Below are positions 16,168 to 24,713 of a stretch of DNA of 49,701 nt, in pieces; the first letter of the stretch is position 1, and the number at the start of each line of letters is the position of its first letter. A model generated the notes under the pieces. The model was not told the DNA's origin. It saw only the letters and a list, made by a program, of their open reading frames with translations, and did not search any database. Source of the DNA: an uncultured Bifidobacteriaceae bacterium (GTDB lineage: Bacteria; Actinomycetota; Actinomycetes; Actinomycetales; Bifidobacteriaceae); assembly GCA_946891915.1 (NCBI GenBank), contig CAMPNN010000007.1, forward strand, positions 1 to 49,701, in the 5' to 3' direction. A program made the position numbers and the translations under genes.

Positions 16168-18393
16168 TTAGTACAGTTTCACAGAATTAATGTAAAGACT
16201 GTTGTTTGGCATAGTGTCTTTTGGAACCCAAAGCATGTAGTCTTGAGATTTTACAATTTTCGTGAGTTTCACGTCTGTAGTTCCACTTTGATCGAAAGTA
16301 AAATCTGCCACCTGAGTGCCTTTTGTAGGATCATCCTTAGTATCTGCAAGTAGATATGCGTGACCGCCTGCAGATCGTATAGAAATAACAAAACGATACA
16401 CAGATTGCGGCTCAGTTAAATGAATGTAGTAGCCATAGCCAGGTTGTTGCGCAGGGAAGCTTAAGAACTGATACCTATCAGCCTTATACGCCACAGTATT
16501 GTTAGGAATTGCAGGTTGAGGTACAGCTCGAACTTGCTTTTTGCCTAAATGCTTCTTAGCAACATGCTTTTCTTGAGGAAGAACACCTTGGCTGCCAAAA
16601 GGAACTTCCTCAAGGCTTGTGCTATCCCAAGAGCCATTGTTGCTAAAATTATCTGCACTTTCATGCGTACCAAATAATCCATGCAAAGCTAAAAGTAAGC
16701 CAAGAATAAGCAGTAACGAAACTGCGCCGATTGCAATAACTTTGGTTGACATGCCGAACCAAATTTTTGCATCCGCAATAGTGTTGTTGCTATTGGACGA
16801 GTTTTGTTTTGTTTTATGCAGATTTTCAGCTTGTTCTCGCGGTTGGAAACTTGGCGGCAAGGACGGAGCGCTGCTTGAAATTTCATCTCCATCTTGACTG
16901 TTATTAAGCTCATCTCTCAACGCTCGCGCTGATTCTTCACCAGGAGCAATAAACCTACCATGGGTATCTACTACTGGAACGCGACCAGTAGAATCACCTT
17001 CCGAAGTTAGATTTTGCGGACGAGACATCAACTCAGTATGCTGAGCGTTGTCGCTGAGCAAGTGTTCAAAATCAAAACTACTGCCAACGCTTGTTTCAGA
17101 AATATCGTTTTTTTGGACTTGATTAGAAGTATTGTTGGTGCGATCAAAAATATTGTGCGAAGTAGCTGAATCCGGGAAATGCTTATACGATGCGGATAAA
17201 GTTGGGAAAATAGCGTCATCTGTATCCAGGTCTGTAGGAGCAAGAATGCTTGCCATCTCCGCTGCCGCAATATCGTGAAAATCAATATCCGTATTAGTGT
17301 TACTTTCGTCATCAAAATTATTTTCACTGTTATTTTCATCTGACAAATTAGCATTATTTCGTTTAAGCAATGAGCCAAGAGTGCGCCCAGCATTCTTGAA
17401 ACTATTACTTAACTTTGCAGATCCGCCGTTTGCTGCAGAATCACCATTAGAAGGCGAAGACATAGCCAGATTGCCGATATTTTGCTCATCATTCTGCTGC
17501 ATAAATTGCGCATCAAACTGTTCCTCACTTTGCGTAAGATCTTCTGGCAAAGGAAGAATAACATCGTCTTTTGCGCTTTTCAAACGCACATTACTAATAG
17601 AAGCTGCACTAGTTACGCCGTCAATATCAATGTCATTATTTGTCAACTTAGAAAGCGGAGTATACGAACCCAACAATGCCATTAATTCAGCAATAGAAGC
17701 CATAGGAACTACTTGAGCATTATCGCGCGAAAGGCTGCGAGTACAAATCATCCTAAATTCCGAAGGCGTATCTTCAGGAAGCATTGAAGCATCAAAATGC
17801 GCTTGTACTCGCGAAGAAGTTTTAGTAATAAGAGCATACAGTAATGATGCAAGCTGCCGAGTTGCAACATGTTCCATAGTTTGCTTTTGGCGATTTTTAT
17901 TCTTTTGCAGCTGCGTTATGTCTTCCAGCAACGGGCTTACTGGAGTATCAGCAAGCTCAACACCCGTAGCAGTAATGCGCACGGTATCACTAGAAACAGC
18001 GCGATGCGTAATATTATTGCCAAGAAGCTTACTTAAAGCTTGCGCAGTTTCAGCAACAATTGTTCGTATAGCCTCATAACTTAGCGGAGACTTCTTTTTA
18101 GCTAAATAATCATTAATAGTTACGCCACGATCAAGCGCTGTAACAATTAGAGCTAGTGATTCATGATGCTGCAATTGCAAAACTTGAGTAAAGTTACGGC
18201 TGTGAGATAAAACCAAAGTAGATGCAATTGTATTGACCTCTGGAAGGAACCGCGAATCTCTAACAATGAACAGCTGACAATCCTGCGTAAGTATGCGGTC
18301 ATTTGCTTGCCACACTTGCAAGCCAGCTTCATTGCGCAAAAGCGATACTAAAACATACCGATTTAGTACAATATCTCCCAGCCGAGGTTCCAT
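16168..18393 (-). CDS. Pseudokinase membrane protein (stand-alone counterpart of the MurJ/MviN C-terminus)
   Basis: A 741-residue protein: kinase-like domain (about 5-260), a long acidic, Ser/Asn/Asp-rich cytoplasmic linker, one membrane segment (551-573) and a C-terminal extracytoplasmic beta-rich domain (about 640-741). The kinase domain is degenerate: no VAxK lysine (QLFIVRDS), HRD replaced by HRAVSSD, and no DFG (ELADTP). This is the layout of the C-terminal part of Mycobacterium MviN (Rv3910), where the phosphorylated pseudokinase binds the FHA protein FhaA. An fhaA gene is in this window at 38014-38715. GAGGAA precedes ATG 18393. Function in lipid II export control is an inference from that family and context. 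Confidence 0.75.
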   Translation of the reverse strand: MEPRLGDIVLNRYVLVSLLRNEAGLQVWQANDRILTQDCQLFIVRDSRFLPEVNTIASTLVLSHSRNFTQVLQLQHHESLALIVTALDRGVTINDYLAKKKSPLSYEAIRTIVAETAQALSKLLGNNITHRAVSSDTVRITATGVELADTPVSPLLEDITQLQKNKNRQKQTMEHVATRQLASLLYALITKTSSRVQAHFDASMLPEDTPSEFRMICTRSLSRDNAQVVPMASIAELMALLGSYTPLSKLTNNDIDIDGVTSAASISNVRLKSAKDDVILPLPEDLTQSEEQFDAQFMQQNDEQNIGNLAMSSPSNGDSAANGGSAKLSNSFKNAGRTLGSLLKRNNANLSDENNSENNFDDESNTNTDIDFHDIAAAEMASILAPTDLDTDDAIFPTLSASYKHFPDSATSHNIFDRTNNTSNQVQKNDISETSVGSSFDFEHLLSDNAQHTELMSRPQNLTSEGDSTGRVPVVDTHGRFIAPGEESARALRDELNNSQDGDEISSSAPSLPPSFQPREQAENLHKTKQNSSNSNNTIADAKIWFGMSTKVIAIGAVSLLLILGLLLALHGLFGTHESADNFSNNGSWDSTSLEEVPFGSQGVLPQEKHVAKKHLGKKQVRAVPQPAIPNNTVAYKADRYQFLSFPAQQPGYGYYIHLTEPQSVYRFVISIRSAGGHAYLLADTKDDPTKGTQVADFTFDQSGTTDVKLTKIVKSQDYMLWVPKDTMPNNSLYINSVKLY

Positions 18394-18527
18394 ATGTTCC
18401 TCATCTTCCTACATGCATGCAATAAATAATGACAGTATTTTTCTTTACTAACATCTAATTGTACTGTTGAAACGGCGTGTTACATACAGCAATTTTGTTG
18501 GTATTGTAAATTTTCAAAAATTACGAG

Positions 18528-19778
18528 TTACTGATTATTGTCAGGTACAAGCAAATCAACTATACGCTTCATTTCATCAGGAGAAGAAAATACTATTTCA
18601 ATGCGCCCGTGATTTTCTGTACCCTTAATAGCAACTTTTGTGGCAAACTTCTTTTCAAGCTGATGCCTAATAGGAGAACTTGCCCATTGATTATTTCTAC
18701 GAATGCGAGTACGGGCTACTTTCTGCACTGAATTTTCTGTTTTAAGCGACACAATTTCTTCCGTACTGCGCACAGATAAGCCTTCAGCAATAATTCGATT
18801 TGCAAGATCCTCCATATCTTCCGGCTTATCCAGCCCAAGCAAAGCGCGAGCATGACCTGCAGAAATAACGCCAGAAGCAACATGCTTTTGCACTCCAACG
18901 GGCAAATTTAACAATCGCAACGTATTAGCAATTTGCGGTCGAGATTTAGAAACAGATTGCGAAAGTTGCGCTTGAGTGAGGCCAAATTCATCAATCATCT
19001 GAGAATAAGCTGCAGCTTCTTCTAAAGGATTAAGTGCTACACGGTGAAGATTTTCAAGCAACGCATCTCGAAGCATATCATCGTCTGCTGTTGTGCGAAC
19101 AATTGCTGGAACTGTACTCAAACCTGCAAGCTGAGAAGCTCTCCACCTGCGCTCACCCATAATAAGTTCGTAATGAGCAATATTCTCATTATTTTTGTCC
19201 GCATCTGCAATTGGCCTAACTACTATAGGCTGCAACACTCCGACTTCTTTGATTGAAGATGCAAGATCACGCAGTTCATCTTCATCAAAAATTGTGCGCG
19301 GCTGATGCGCGTTAGGCACAATATCAAGAGGCTTAATATATGCTAAATATCCGCCATTAATTGGCTTTAAAGGTTCATTTTCTGCGGTTTTTTCTGTTTT
19401 GTTAGCATTGCTGTTCTGTTCAGTATTATTCGTTTCCTTGTTCTTTTGATTTCCCGAAACGAAAGTTGCTGAAGCTGAATCGCCAAAGAAGAAATCCATT
19501 GGGCGAGTAACTTCATCAAGAGAAGGCATTGCCGATCTTTTCCGAGCATGCTTATTGTTTTGCGCCGACAATCCAGTTGTTTCACGTGAAACGCTTCCTG
19601 TTTTATCGCTTTCACTGTTTCTGTGTGGAGCAATAGAATTGCTCATGCTAGGAACTTTTGTTTCATGTGAAACATCTTCCTGAATATTTGTCATTGTTTC
19701 AACAAGAGCACCCTCACCCGGCAAAGATGGGAACAATGCGCCCAAACCTTTGCCTAAACGAGACTTATTTGCAGTCAT
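18528..19778 (-). CDS. parB: Chromosome partitioning protein ParB
   Basis: CTP-dependent clamp that loads at parS and spreads over the origin region. The 416-residue protein starts with a ParA-stimulating N-terminus (SRLGKGLGALFP), has an unusually long variable stretch (about 20-160), then the ParB/Srx CTP-binding fold with GERRW (about residue 210), a helix-turn-helix (LTQAQLSQSVSKSRPQIANT) and a C-terminal dimerisation domain. Two parS-like sites lie in its own 5' coding region. AGGAG precedes the ATG at 19778, which overlaps the parA stop by one base. Confidence 0.96.
   Translation of the reverse strand: MTANKSRLGKGLGALFPSLPGEGALVETMTNIQEDVSHETKVPSMSNSIAPHRNSESDKTGSVSRETTGLSAQNNKHARKRSAMPSLDEVTRPMDFFFGDSASATFVSGNQKNKETNNTEQNSNANKTEKTAENEPLKPINGGYLAYIKPLDIVPNAHQPRTIFDEDELRDLASSIKEVGVLQPIVVRPIADADKNNENIAHYELIMGERRWRASQLAGLSTVPAIVRTTADDDMLRDALLENLHRVALNPLEEAAAYSQMIDEFGLTQAQLSQSVSKSRPQIANTLRLLNLPVGVQKHVASGVISAGHARALLGLDKPEDMEDLANRIIAEGLSVRSTEEIVSLKTENSVQKVARTRIRRNNQWASSPIRHQLEKKFATKVAIKGTENHGRIEIVFSSPDEMKRIVDLLVPDNNQ
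19578..19593. other. parS-like site inside parB
   Basis: TGTTTCACGTGAAACG matches the bacterial parS consensus palindrome at 15 of 16 positions, differing only in the last base. ParB loading site. Confidence 0.88.
19659..19674. other. parS-like site inside parB
   Basis: TGTTTCATGTGAAACA, 15 of 16 matches to the parS consensus, one change in the central CG. It lies 65 nt from the site at 19578. Confidence 0.82.
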
Positions 19779-20749
19779 TATTTATTCTCCTCTTGCTGAT
19801 TTTGCTTTATGCCATCTTTTTTCGCAGAAATAACAGATAGCACAGTTTTTGAACGTTTTGCTATTTCTAAAGCTGCTTCGCGATACGATATTGCACCTGC
19901 TCCGTGCGGATCATAAGTTATAACGCTCTGATTAAAACTTGGAGCTTCCGGTATTTTTACAGTACGTGGAATAGTAGTTTCAAGAACAATACTTGGGTAG
20001 TGATTTTTAACTTCCTGAAAAACTTCTCTACCTAACAATGTACGTTTATCAAACATTGTGACCAGCATAGTTGACACAACTAAAACAGGATTGTAATGCT
20101 GCTGAACTAAGCCAATAGTTCGTATCAACTGACCCAATCCTTCTAATGCATAATATTCGGCTTGAATTGGAATGAGCATTTCTTGCGCAGCACACATTGC
20201 ATTAATAACCAACAATCCAAGAGATGGTGGGCAATCAATAAATACATAATCGTAATGATCTTTACTAGAATCAAGATATTCTCGCAAAGCATCTTTTAGA
20301 AGATTGTTGCGATTATCCATTTCAGCAAGTTCAAGCTCAGCGCCACTCAAATCGATTGATGCAGGAACAACATCAAGACCCTTAACATCTGGGCATTCAC
20401 ATTTTACTTCCGCAATACTTTTCCTACCTTCAAGAACGTCATACACAGACGCGTCACCCGAAGCGTGCGGAGCATTAAGGGCAGTTGACGCATTTCCTTG
20501 CGGATCCATATCGATTAACAAAACGTGAGCGCCGCCAACTGCCATAGCTGCAGCAAGATTAACTGCAGAACTTGTTTTTCCAACACCACCTTTTTGATTT
20601 GCAACAGCAATAAAGCGAGTTTGCGCTGGTTTAGGGTACTTTACTTCTTCCAAAGCATGAAAACGAGAAGTCAAATCTGCTAATTCAATTCCCAAAGAAG
20701 ACTTTGAGTCTCCAAAAATGCGTTGAATCGTTTCTGCAGCTGATTCCAC
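19778..20749 (-). CDS. parA: Chromosome partitioning ATPase ParA (Soj)
   Basis: Walker ATPase that forms the nucleoid gradient moving ParB-parS complexes. The 323-residue protein has a roughly 40-residue N-terminal extension, the deviant Walker A NQKGGVGKTSSAVNLA, switch I/II regions (LLIDMDPQGNAS, DYVFIDCPPSLG) and the usual C-terminal SYREAALEIAK. It starts with GTG at 20749 behind a G-rich leader (GGGGGTGAT). Its stop overlaps the parB start (TAATG), so parA and parB form an operon. Confidence 0.96.
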   Translation of the reverse strand: MESAAETIQRIFGDSKSSLGIELADLTSRFHALEEVKYPKPAQTRFIAVANQKGGVGKTSSAVNLAAAMAVGGAHVLLIDMDPQGNASTALNAPHASGDASVYDVLEGRKSIAEVKCECPDVKGLDVVPASIDLSGAELELAEMDNRNNLLKDALREYLDSSKDHYDYVFIDCPPSLGLLVINAMCAAQEMLIPIQAEYYALEGLGQLIRTIGLVQQHYNPVLVVSTMLVTMFDKRTLLGREVFQEVKNHYPSIVLETTIPRTVKIPEAPSFNQSVITYDPHGAGAISYREAALEIAKRSKTVLSVISAKKDGIKQNQQEENK

Positions 20750-20849
20750 GACGCATCACCCCCACTCAGCGATGAAAATGCTTAAAAATACAGTGTCGTG
20801 ATTCAAGTTTCCTTGTTTCTATGGACATAAAAAGTGCAAAATTGTTTAA

Positions 20850-20865
20850 TGTTTCACATGAAACA
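20850..20865. other. parS-like site upstream of parA
   Basis: TGTTTCACATGAAACA, 15 of 16 matches to the parS consensus and the reverse complement of the site at 19659. It lies 100 nt before the parA start and could also influence parAB transcription. Confidence 0.85.
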
Positions 20866-20970
20866 TCAACACCTTATTCCATAACTAACTACATATTTTT
20901 CTAATCATAGAGCACTAATATTAATGCTGCAGCACGAAGGAACGCTCGCGCGAATAACGCGCTCGCTACG

Positions 20971-21015
20971 AAACTCGCGTTGGAAGTCCACTGGACTTCC
21001 AACCTAAGCGAGTTT
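20971..21015. repeat. Long palindrome (cruciform-capable)
   Basis: TTGGAAGTCCA (20980-20990) and TGGACTTCCAA (20992-21002) are exact inverse copies around one base, with outer arms AAACTCGC (20971-20978) and GCGAGTTT (21008-21015). No T-run follows on either strand, so it is not a standard terminator. Confidence 0.85.
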
Positions 21016-21029
21016 CCGCTCCGAGTTAC

Positions 21030-21056
21030 TTTCGCGCGCTAAATCGCAGCGCGAAA
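21030..21056. repeat. GC-rich inverted repeat
   Basis: TTTCGCGC (21030-21037) and GCGCGAAA (21049-21056) form an 8-bp stem with an 11-nt loop, just beside the long palindrome. The flanks on both sides are full of CGCGC/GCGCG motifs, unlike the AT-rich surroundings. Confidence 0.7.
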
Positions 21057-21377
21057 GCAGGTCGTCGCGCCACCCGCAGCTTAATTTCGCGTCATTCATT
21101 CGTGTGGATATTAGTGTGGTAGAGATTTGAGATTTTTCGCACTGATTGAAGCTCGCACGCTTATGAAGTTTTACAGTTGTGCTCTGCAGACGCTGATTCT
21201 GTGGCTTTGCAGTTGTGCTTTGCTAACGGCGAGTATTTGTTGCTTAGTGAACTTTAACATTAATGCTCTGCAGAAGTTGAGTACTTATTGCCTAGAGAAC
21301 ACTAGCATTCATGCTGCTGCACGCATCACGCCAGACGCACATACCACACCACAAAACAACGGTGGGTGAATTAACAA

Positions 21378-21556
21378 GTGAGGGGTGGGTGTTGCTTGGT
21401 CGAGCAATATAAAAGCGGAGCGATAGTAATATCTTGTTGATAAATAACTATTTCCGCAAAAAAGTAACTAAAAAACTAAACTTAACTACGCAACCACTAA
21501 GTCCAAATAAGGTATAAGAGCGGAGCGCTGCGAGACAAGTAACACCCACCGCTCAC
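21378..21556. repeat. 179-bp element bounded by 21-nt inverted repeats
   Basis: The arms 21378-21398 and 21536-21556 are inverse copies at 19 of 21 positions (core GGTGGGTGTT / AACACCCACC). Within the arms a 15-bp direct repeat, TATAARAGCGGAGCG, occurs at 21408-21422 and 21513-21527. No open frame lies inside. The terminal inverted repeats recall a miniature transposable element, but no target duplication is evident. Confidence 0.6.
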
Positions 21557-21733
21557 AGCCACATAAGAAACACGCCAGCCAAACGATAGACAAAACCAAA
21601 AAACAAAAGCATCAACCAAAACTCATAGACGATACTCAAGAATAACGTAAACAAAATCGCGAGGAGAGAAACCACCGAAACTCGCGCAACACAAAACTAG
21701 AATTTGCGCAAACACAAATTTTAATTAAAAAAA

Positions 21734-22453
21734 TCAAACTTTATCAACTATTACAACTGTAGTCGGCTGCAGTCCTGGAGCAACTGGCGCTTCAAAAACG
21801 CGAGGATTTACGCCACCAGCTTTGCGAATCATTTTTGTAGCCTTTTCTATTTCTGCTTGAGCAGACTTCCCTTTCAAGGCTACTAAACTTCCGTGTGAGC
21901 GCAGTAAAGGAATAGTCCATCCAGCCAATTTTGTCATAGGAGCTACAGCTCTGCACGTTACAGCATCAAAAGCTTCAATTTCGTGGGAGTTAATTTTTTC
22001 GATTACTTCATCAGATCTTCCGTGAAAAATAGTTACGTTTTGCAATCCCATTATTTCTACGCACTCACGCAACCATGCTACGCGACGTTCCATTGGCTCA
22101 ATCAAAGTAACGTCATAATCAGGTAAACAAGACGCTATAACTAAGCCAGGGAATCCTCCGCCGCTTCCAACGTCAGCAACTCGCTTTTTTTTGCTTTGAC
22201 CAACTACTTTGCGTATAAAAGGTACTACAGCTGCGGAATTTAATATATGCCTTTCCCACAAAATTCCCATATCGCGAGGACCAACTAATCCTCTCAACAA
22301 TCCTTCTTTTTCAAGTTTCACGTGAAACAGTGTGCACTTATCCAAAGCATCGCCAAGCACACTGGCTAAAAGTGGGGAATTATTCAATTCATCAACTACA
22401 GGAGATACATCTTGCAACATATCGTTATTTGATTTAGAAGACTCGTTTTCCAT
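21734..22453 (-). CDS. rsmG: 16S rRNA (guanine-N7)-methyltransferase RsmG (GidB)
   Basis: Methylates G527 of 16S rRNA (E. coli numbering) using S-adenosylmethionine; loss gives low-level streptomycin resistance in several bacteria. The 239-residue protein has the family region [13 protein letters not shown], the SAM-binding [16 protein letters not shown] and the downstream VTCRAVAPM. Length is slightly long because of an N-terminal extension. ATG 22453 is chosen with GGAA just upstream; a GTG at 22462 is in frame. A parS-like site lies within the gene. It precedes the repeat-rich region and parAB. Confidence 0.94.
   Translation of the reverse strand: MENESSKSNNDMLQDVSPVVDELNNSPLLASVLGDALDKCTLFHVKLEKEGLLRGLVGPRDMGILWERHILNSAAVVPFIRKVVGQSKKKRVADVGSGGGFPGLVIASCLPDYDVTLIEPMERRVAWLRECVEIMGLQNVTIFHGRSDEVIEKINSHEIEAFDAVTCRAVAPMTKLAGWTIPLLRSHGSLVALKGKSAQAEIEKATKMIRKAGGVNPRVFEAPVAPGLQPTTVVIVDKV
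22314..22329. other. parS-like site inside rsmG
   Basis: AGTTTCACGTGAAACA matches the parS consensus at 15 of 16 positions, differing only in the first base. It is the fourth site within about 2.8 kb and the one nearest dnaA. Confidence 0.87.
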
Positions 22454-22524
22454 ACTTTCCACACTTTATTTCAGATTAAATTTTGTGCCGACTTTGCGTA
22501 GTAATAAAAATAAAAAAGAAGCAA

Positions 22525-22582
22525 AACAAACAAAAGTAACATAATTGAACATTTTTGTTAAACTATGTTACTTTTATTTTTT
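22525..22582. terminator. Hairpin terminator between jag and rsmG
   Basis: AAAAGTAACATA (22532-22543) and TATGTTACTTTT (22564-22575) form a perfect 12-bp stem, with AACA/TGTT able to pair inside the loop. T-rich tracts follow on both strands. On the minus strand it separates jag from rsmG and would end the rpmH-to-jag transcript. Confidence 0.65.
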
Positions 22583-22637
22583 GCCATACTTTATATAGAA
22601 ATAACGCGCTAAATATTTACTTCAGCTTTCTGTTTTA

Positions 22638-23204
22638 CTACTCTTCTTCGTAACCTTCGTCAATATCGTCAATGTCGTCGATATCTTCCATATCTTCAGA
22701 ATTTTCGTCCAAGCGAGCTGGCAAATAAATAGTTACATAGCGATGAGGTTCTTCTCCGTGAGAACGAGAACGCAAACCTTCATCGCGAACAGTATCGTGA
22801 ACAACTTTGCGCTCAAAAGAGTTCATTGGCTTCAAATTTACAGCTTCACCAGTTTCACGAACTTCATCAACAGCATCCAAAGCAATGTCTCGCAAATGCT
22901 GACGCTTACGCTTCAAAAAACCATCCACGTCAACAATAAGATGAGAACGATCACCTGTTTTTTGCTGAACTGCAAGACGGCTTAATTGCTGCAAAGCTTC
23001 AACAACTTCGCCTTCACGACCAATTAAATGCCTAATGTCGGTGTCATCATCTGCAACAATCTGAATCATTGGTCGATTATTGCGAACGCCCATTTCAATA
23101 TCGCCTTCGTAATCAGCAATATCAAGTAATCCTTCTAAATAATCTGCAGCAATATCAGCTTCCTCGTTGAGCTGGTCAACCGTCTTCTTCTCATCTTGTA
23201 TCAT
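22638..23204 (-). CDS. khpB: RNA-binding protein KhpB/Jag (KH-R3H)
   Basis: Single-stranded RNA-binding protein (SpoIIIJ-associated family), linked in other bacteria to division and envelope control and a reported PknB/StkP substrate in Gram-positives. The 188-residue protein has a Jag-type KH domain (about 45-115, with IGREGEVVEALQQLSRLA) and an R3H domain (about 120-175, with MNSFERKVVH and RSHGEEPHRYVTI). The C-terminus is very acidic (repeated DDID). The conserved place behind yidC supports the call. The gap to yidC is 134 nt. Confidence 0.93.
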   Translation of the reverse strand: MIQDEKKTVDQLNEEADIAADYLEGLLDIADYEGDIEMGVRNNRPMIQIVADDDTDIRHLIGREGEVVEALQQLSRLAVQQKTGDRSHLIVDVDGFLKRKRQHLRDIALDAVDEVRETGEAVNLKPMNSFERKVVHDTVRDEGLRSRSHGEEPHRYVTIYLPARLDENSEDMEDIDDIDDIDEGYEEE

Positions 23205-23338
23205 ACTTACTCCTTATTGTGATCTAAGTTCACATTACACAATTCTGCAGTCCAGTTTAGCGGATAACAAGCCCAAGTCGATAACTTATTATTAGTTATT
23301 TTCTTGGCTTTACATGTCTACTCAACCTGGCTTTATTA

Positions 23339-24352
23339 TTAACGCTTTATACCTTTACGCTTGCGCTGAGGTTGCTTACGCTGGAATCCTTCAGTTTCCC
23401 TACGCTCAGCCTCTTCGCGGGCTTTCTGAAGCTTTTCTTCTTCAATAGAAGGTAAGCCTTCACGCTTGCGGCGTTCGGATTCTTTCTTGTAATCTCGCTG
23501 CTCTTTTTCCTCAGCTGCAGGAGATCCTGGAGTTGGGAAGGCATAAACCTGCCAAATAGAGCGAAGCATATTAACGATATTGTTTACTAACCAATACACA
23601 AGCATTGCAAATGGAAGAGCAAATGCGGAGAAAACATAAATCAGAGGGAAGCCCCACATCATGAGCTTCTGCATCGTATACTGGCTGCCCTGTTTAGATT
23701 CAGGAGGCAGATTCTTGCGAATATTGTTAAATTGCATGTACCACATTGCAGCGCACATCAATATAACAAAGATTACAATAACAACTTTTCCACCCGCTTG
23801 AACAGTCATAAACGTGTCAGCAACGCCTACACCGAATACATGCGTTTTAATAAACTGCTGAGCAGTAGCAAGATCAAAAGCACCAAGAGCAGCATGCTTG
23901 CCTCTAGCAATAAACGGAATAACGGAAAGAGTGTACCAAATACTCATAAATGCTGGGCCTTGAATCATCATAGGAAGGCAGCTTCCAGCAGGATTTGCGT
24001 TGTTCTCCTGATACAGCTTCATCATTTCTCGCTGCATTGCTTCTTTGCTTGCAGCATCATTTTTACCCTTATACTTTTGCTGAATTTTCTTCATTTTAGG
24101 AGCGATCGCTTGCATATTGCGCATACCCTTAATGCTTTTTATAAAGGCAGGGAATATGCACGCATGCACAACTAGCACAAGGAAAACGATTGAAAGAACC
24201 CAAGAGAATCCGATTTCATTCATTCCTATAAGAACAAATAATCTGTGGAAAAATGCCATCACTTGAGTCATAAGCCATTCAACTGGCGTGAGGATTTTGT
24301 AAAACCATCCCAATAATCCATTATCAAGTAAGAAGTGATCTTGATTAAACAT
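23339..24352 (-). CDS. yidC: Membrane protein insertase YidC
   Basis: Oxa1-family insertase that places membrane proteins alone or with SecYEG. The 337-residue protein has five expected membrane segments (about 40-60, 120-145, 175-205, 225-250 and so on), the family loop with NPAGSCLPMMIQGPAF, and a positively charged C-terminal tail (about 280-337) that can contact ribosomes. No lipoprotein cysteine appears at the N-terminus; it starts directly with a short hydrophobic region, as in actinobacterial homologues. ATG 24352 overlaps the yidD stop by one base, so the two are coupled. Confidence 0.95.
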   Translation of the reverse strand: MFNQDHFLLDNGLLGWFYKILTPVEWLMTQVMAFFHRLFVLIGMNEIGFSWVLSIVFLVLVVHACIFPAFIKSIKGMRNMQAIAPKMKKIQQKYKGKNDAASKEAMQREMMKLYQENNANPAGSCLPMMIQGPAFMSIWYTLSVIPFIARGKHAALGAFDLATAQQFIKTHVFGVGVADTFMTVQAGGKVVIVIFVILMCAAMWYMQFNNIRKNLPPESKQGSQYTMQKLMMWGFPLIYVFSAFALPFAMLVYWLVNNIVNMLRSIWQVYAFPTPGSPAAEEKEQRDYKKESERRKREGLPSIEEEKLQKAREEAERRETEGFQRKQPQRKRKGIKR

Positions 24353-24672
24353 TAGTTTTCCTTGTCTTCTTCAGCCAAGGGAGTTATCCGTGGCTCTTCA
24401 TGCGCTTTAGACCAAGCGCAGCGATAAAAGATTGAATATTTACGTGGTACATCGTCAATACTGCAGCTGGTCCACGGTCTGCAACGAAGTAAACGTAATA
24501 TTGCAAGAATACCACCTTTTACTGCCCCAAATCTAGCAACAGCTTCAATAGCATAACGCGAACAAGTAGGGTAGTAACGGCAGCAAGCTGGTCTATTTGC
24601 AGAAATTGTGCGCTGATACCAGCGAATTGCTTTAATCATCGCACCGGCTGCAAAACTTTCTTTACTGCGCAT
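24352..24672 (-). CDS. yidD: Membrane insertion factor YidD
   Basis: Small membrane-associated protein that helps YidC-dependent insertion. The 106-residue protein has the three signature cysteines in RPACCRYYPTCSRYAIEA and the downstream RLLRCRPW. ATG 24672 is chosen; an in-frame GTG at 24684 has AAGAAGAAA just upstream and is an alternative. It sits between rnpA and yidC, the universal order. Confidence 0.94.
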   Translation of the reverse strand: MRSKESFAAGAMIKAIRWYQRTISANRPACCRYYPTCSRYAIEAVARFGAVKGGILAILRLLRCRPWTSCSIDDVPRKYSIFYRCAWSKAHEEPRITPLAEEDKEN

Positions 24673-24713
24673 AACAATAACCACTTTCTTCTTTAAGTAG
24701 CAGATTTACTTAC

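Larger units (their letters stand above)
20750..21733. other. Gene-poor repeat-rich region between rsmG and parA
   Basis: About 980 nt without a convincing gene. It holds a parS-like site (20850-20865), a perfect long palindrome with outer arms (20971-21015), a second hairpin (21030-21056), and a pair of 21-nt inverted repeats at 21378-21398 and 21536-21556 that also bracket a direct repeat. A frame of 80 codons (21127-21369, TTG start) has no ribosome-binding site or recognisable domain, and its sequence is itself semi-repetitive; I do not call it a gene. Confidence 0.7.

Noticed and set aside
17297..17716. A 139-codon frame antisense to the pseudokinase gene
   Set aside because: Mirrors the Asp/Asn/Ser-rich linker; no independent support.
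21127..21369. An 80-codon Cys-rich hydrophobic frame
   Set aside because: TTG start, no ribosome-binding site, and the DNA contains repeated phrases (CAGTTGTGCT twice) that explain the composition. Not ruled out completely.
21378..21556. A full insertion sequence
   Set aside because: Too short for a transposase and no coding frame inside; kept only as a repeat element.
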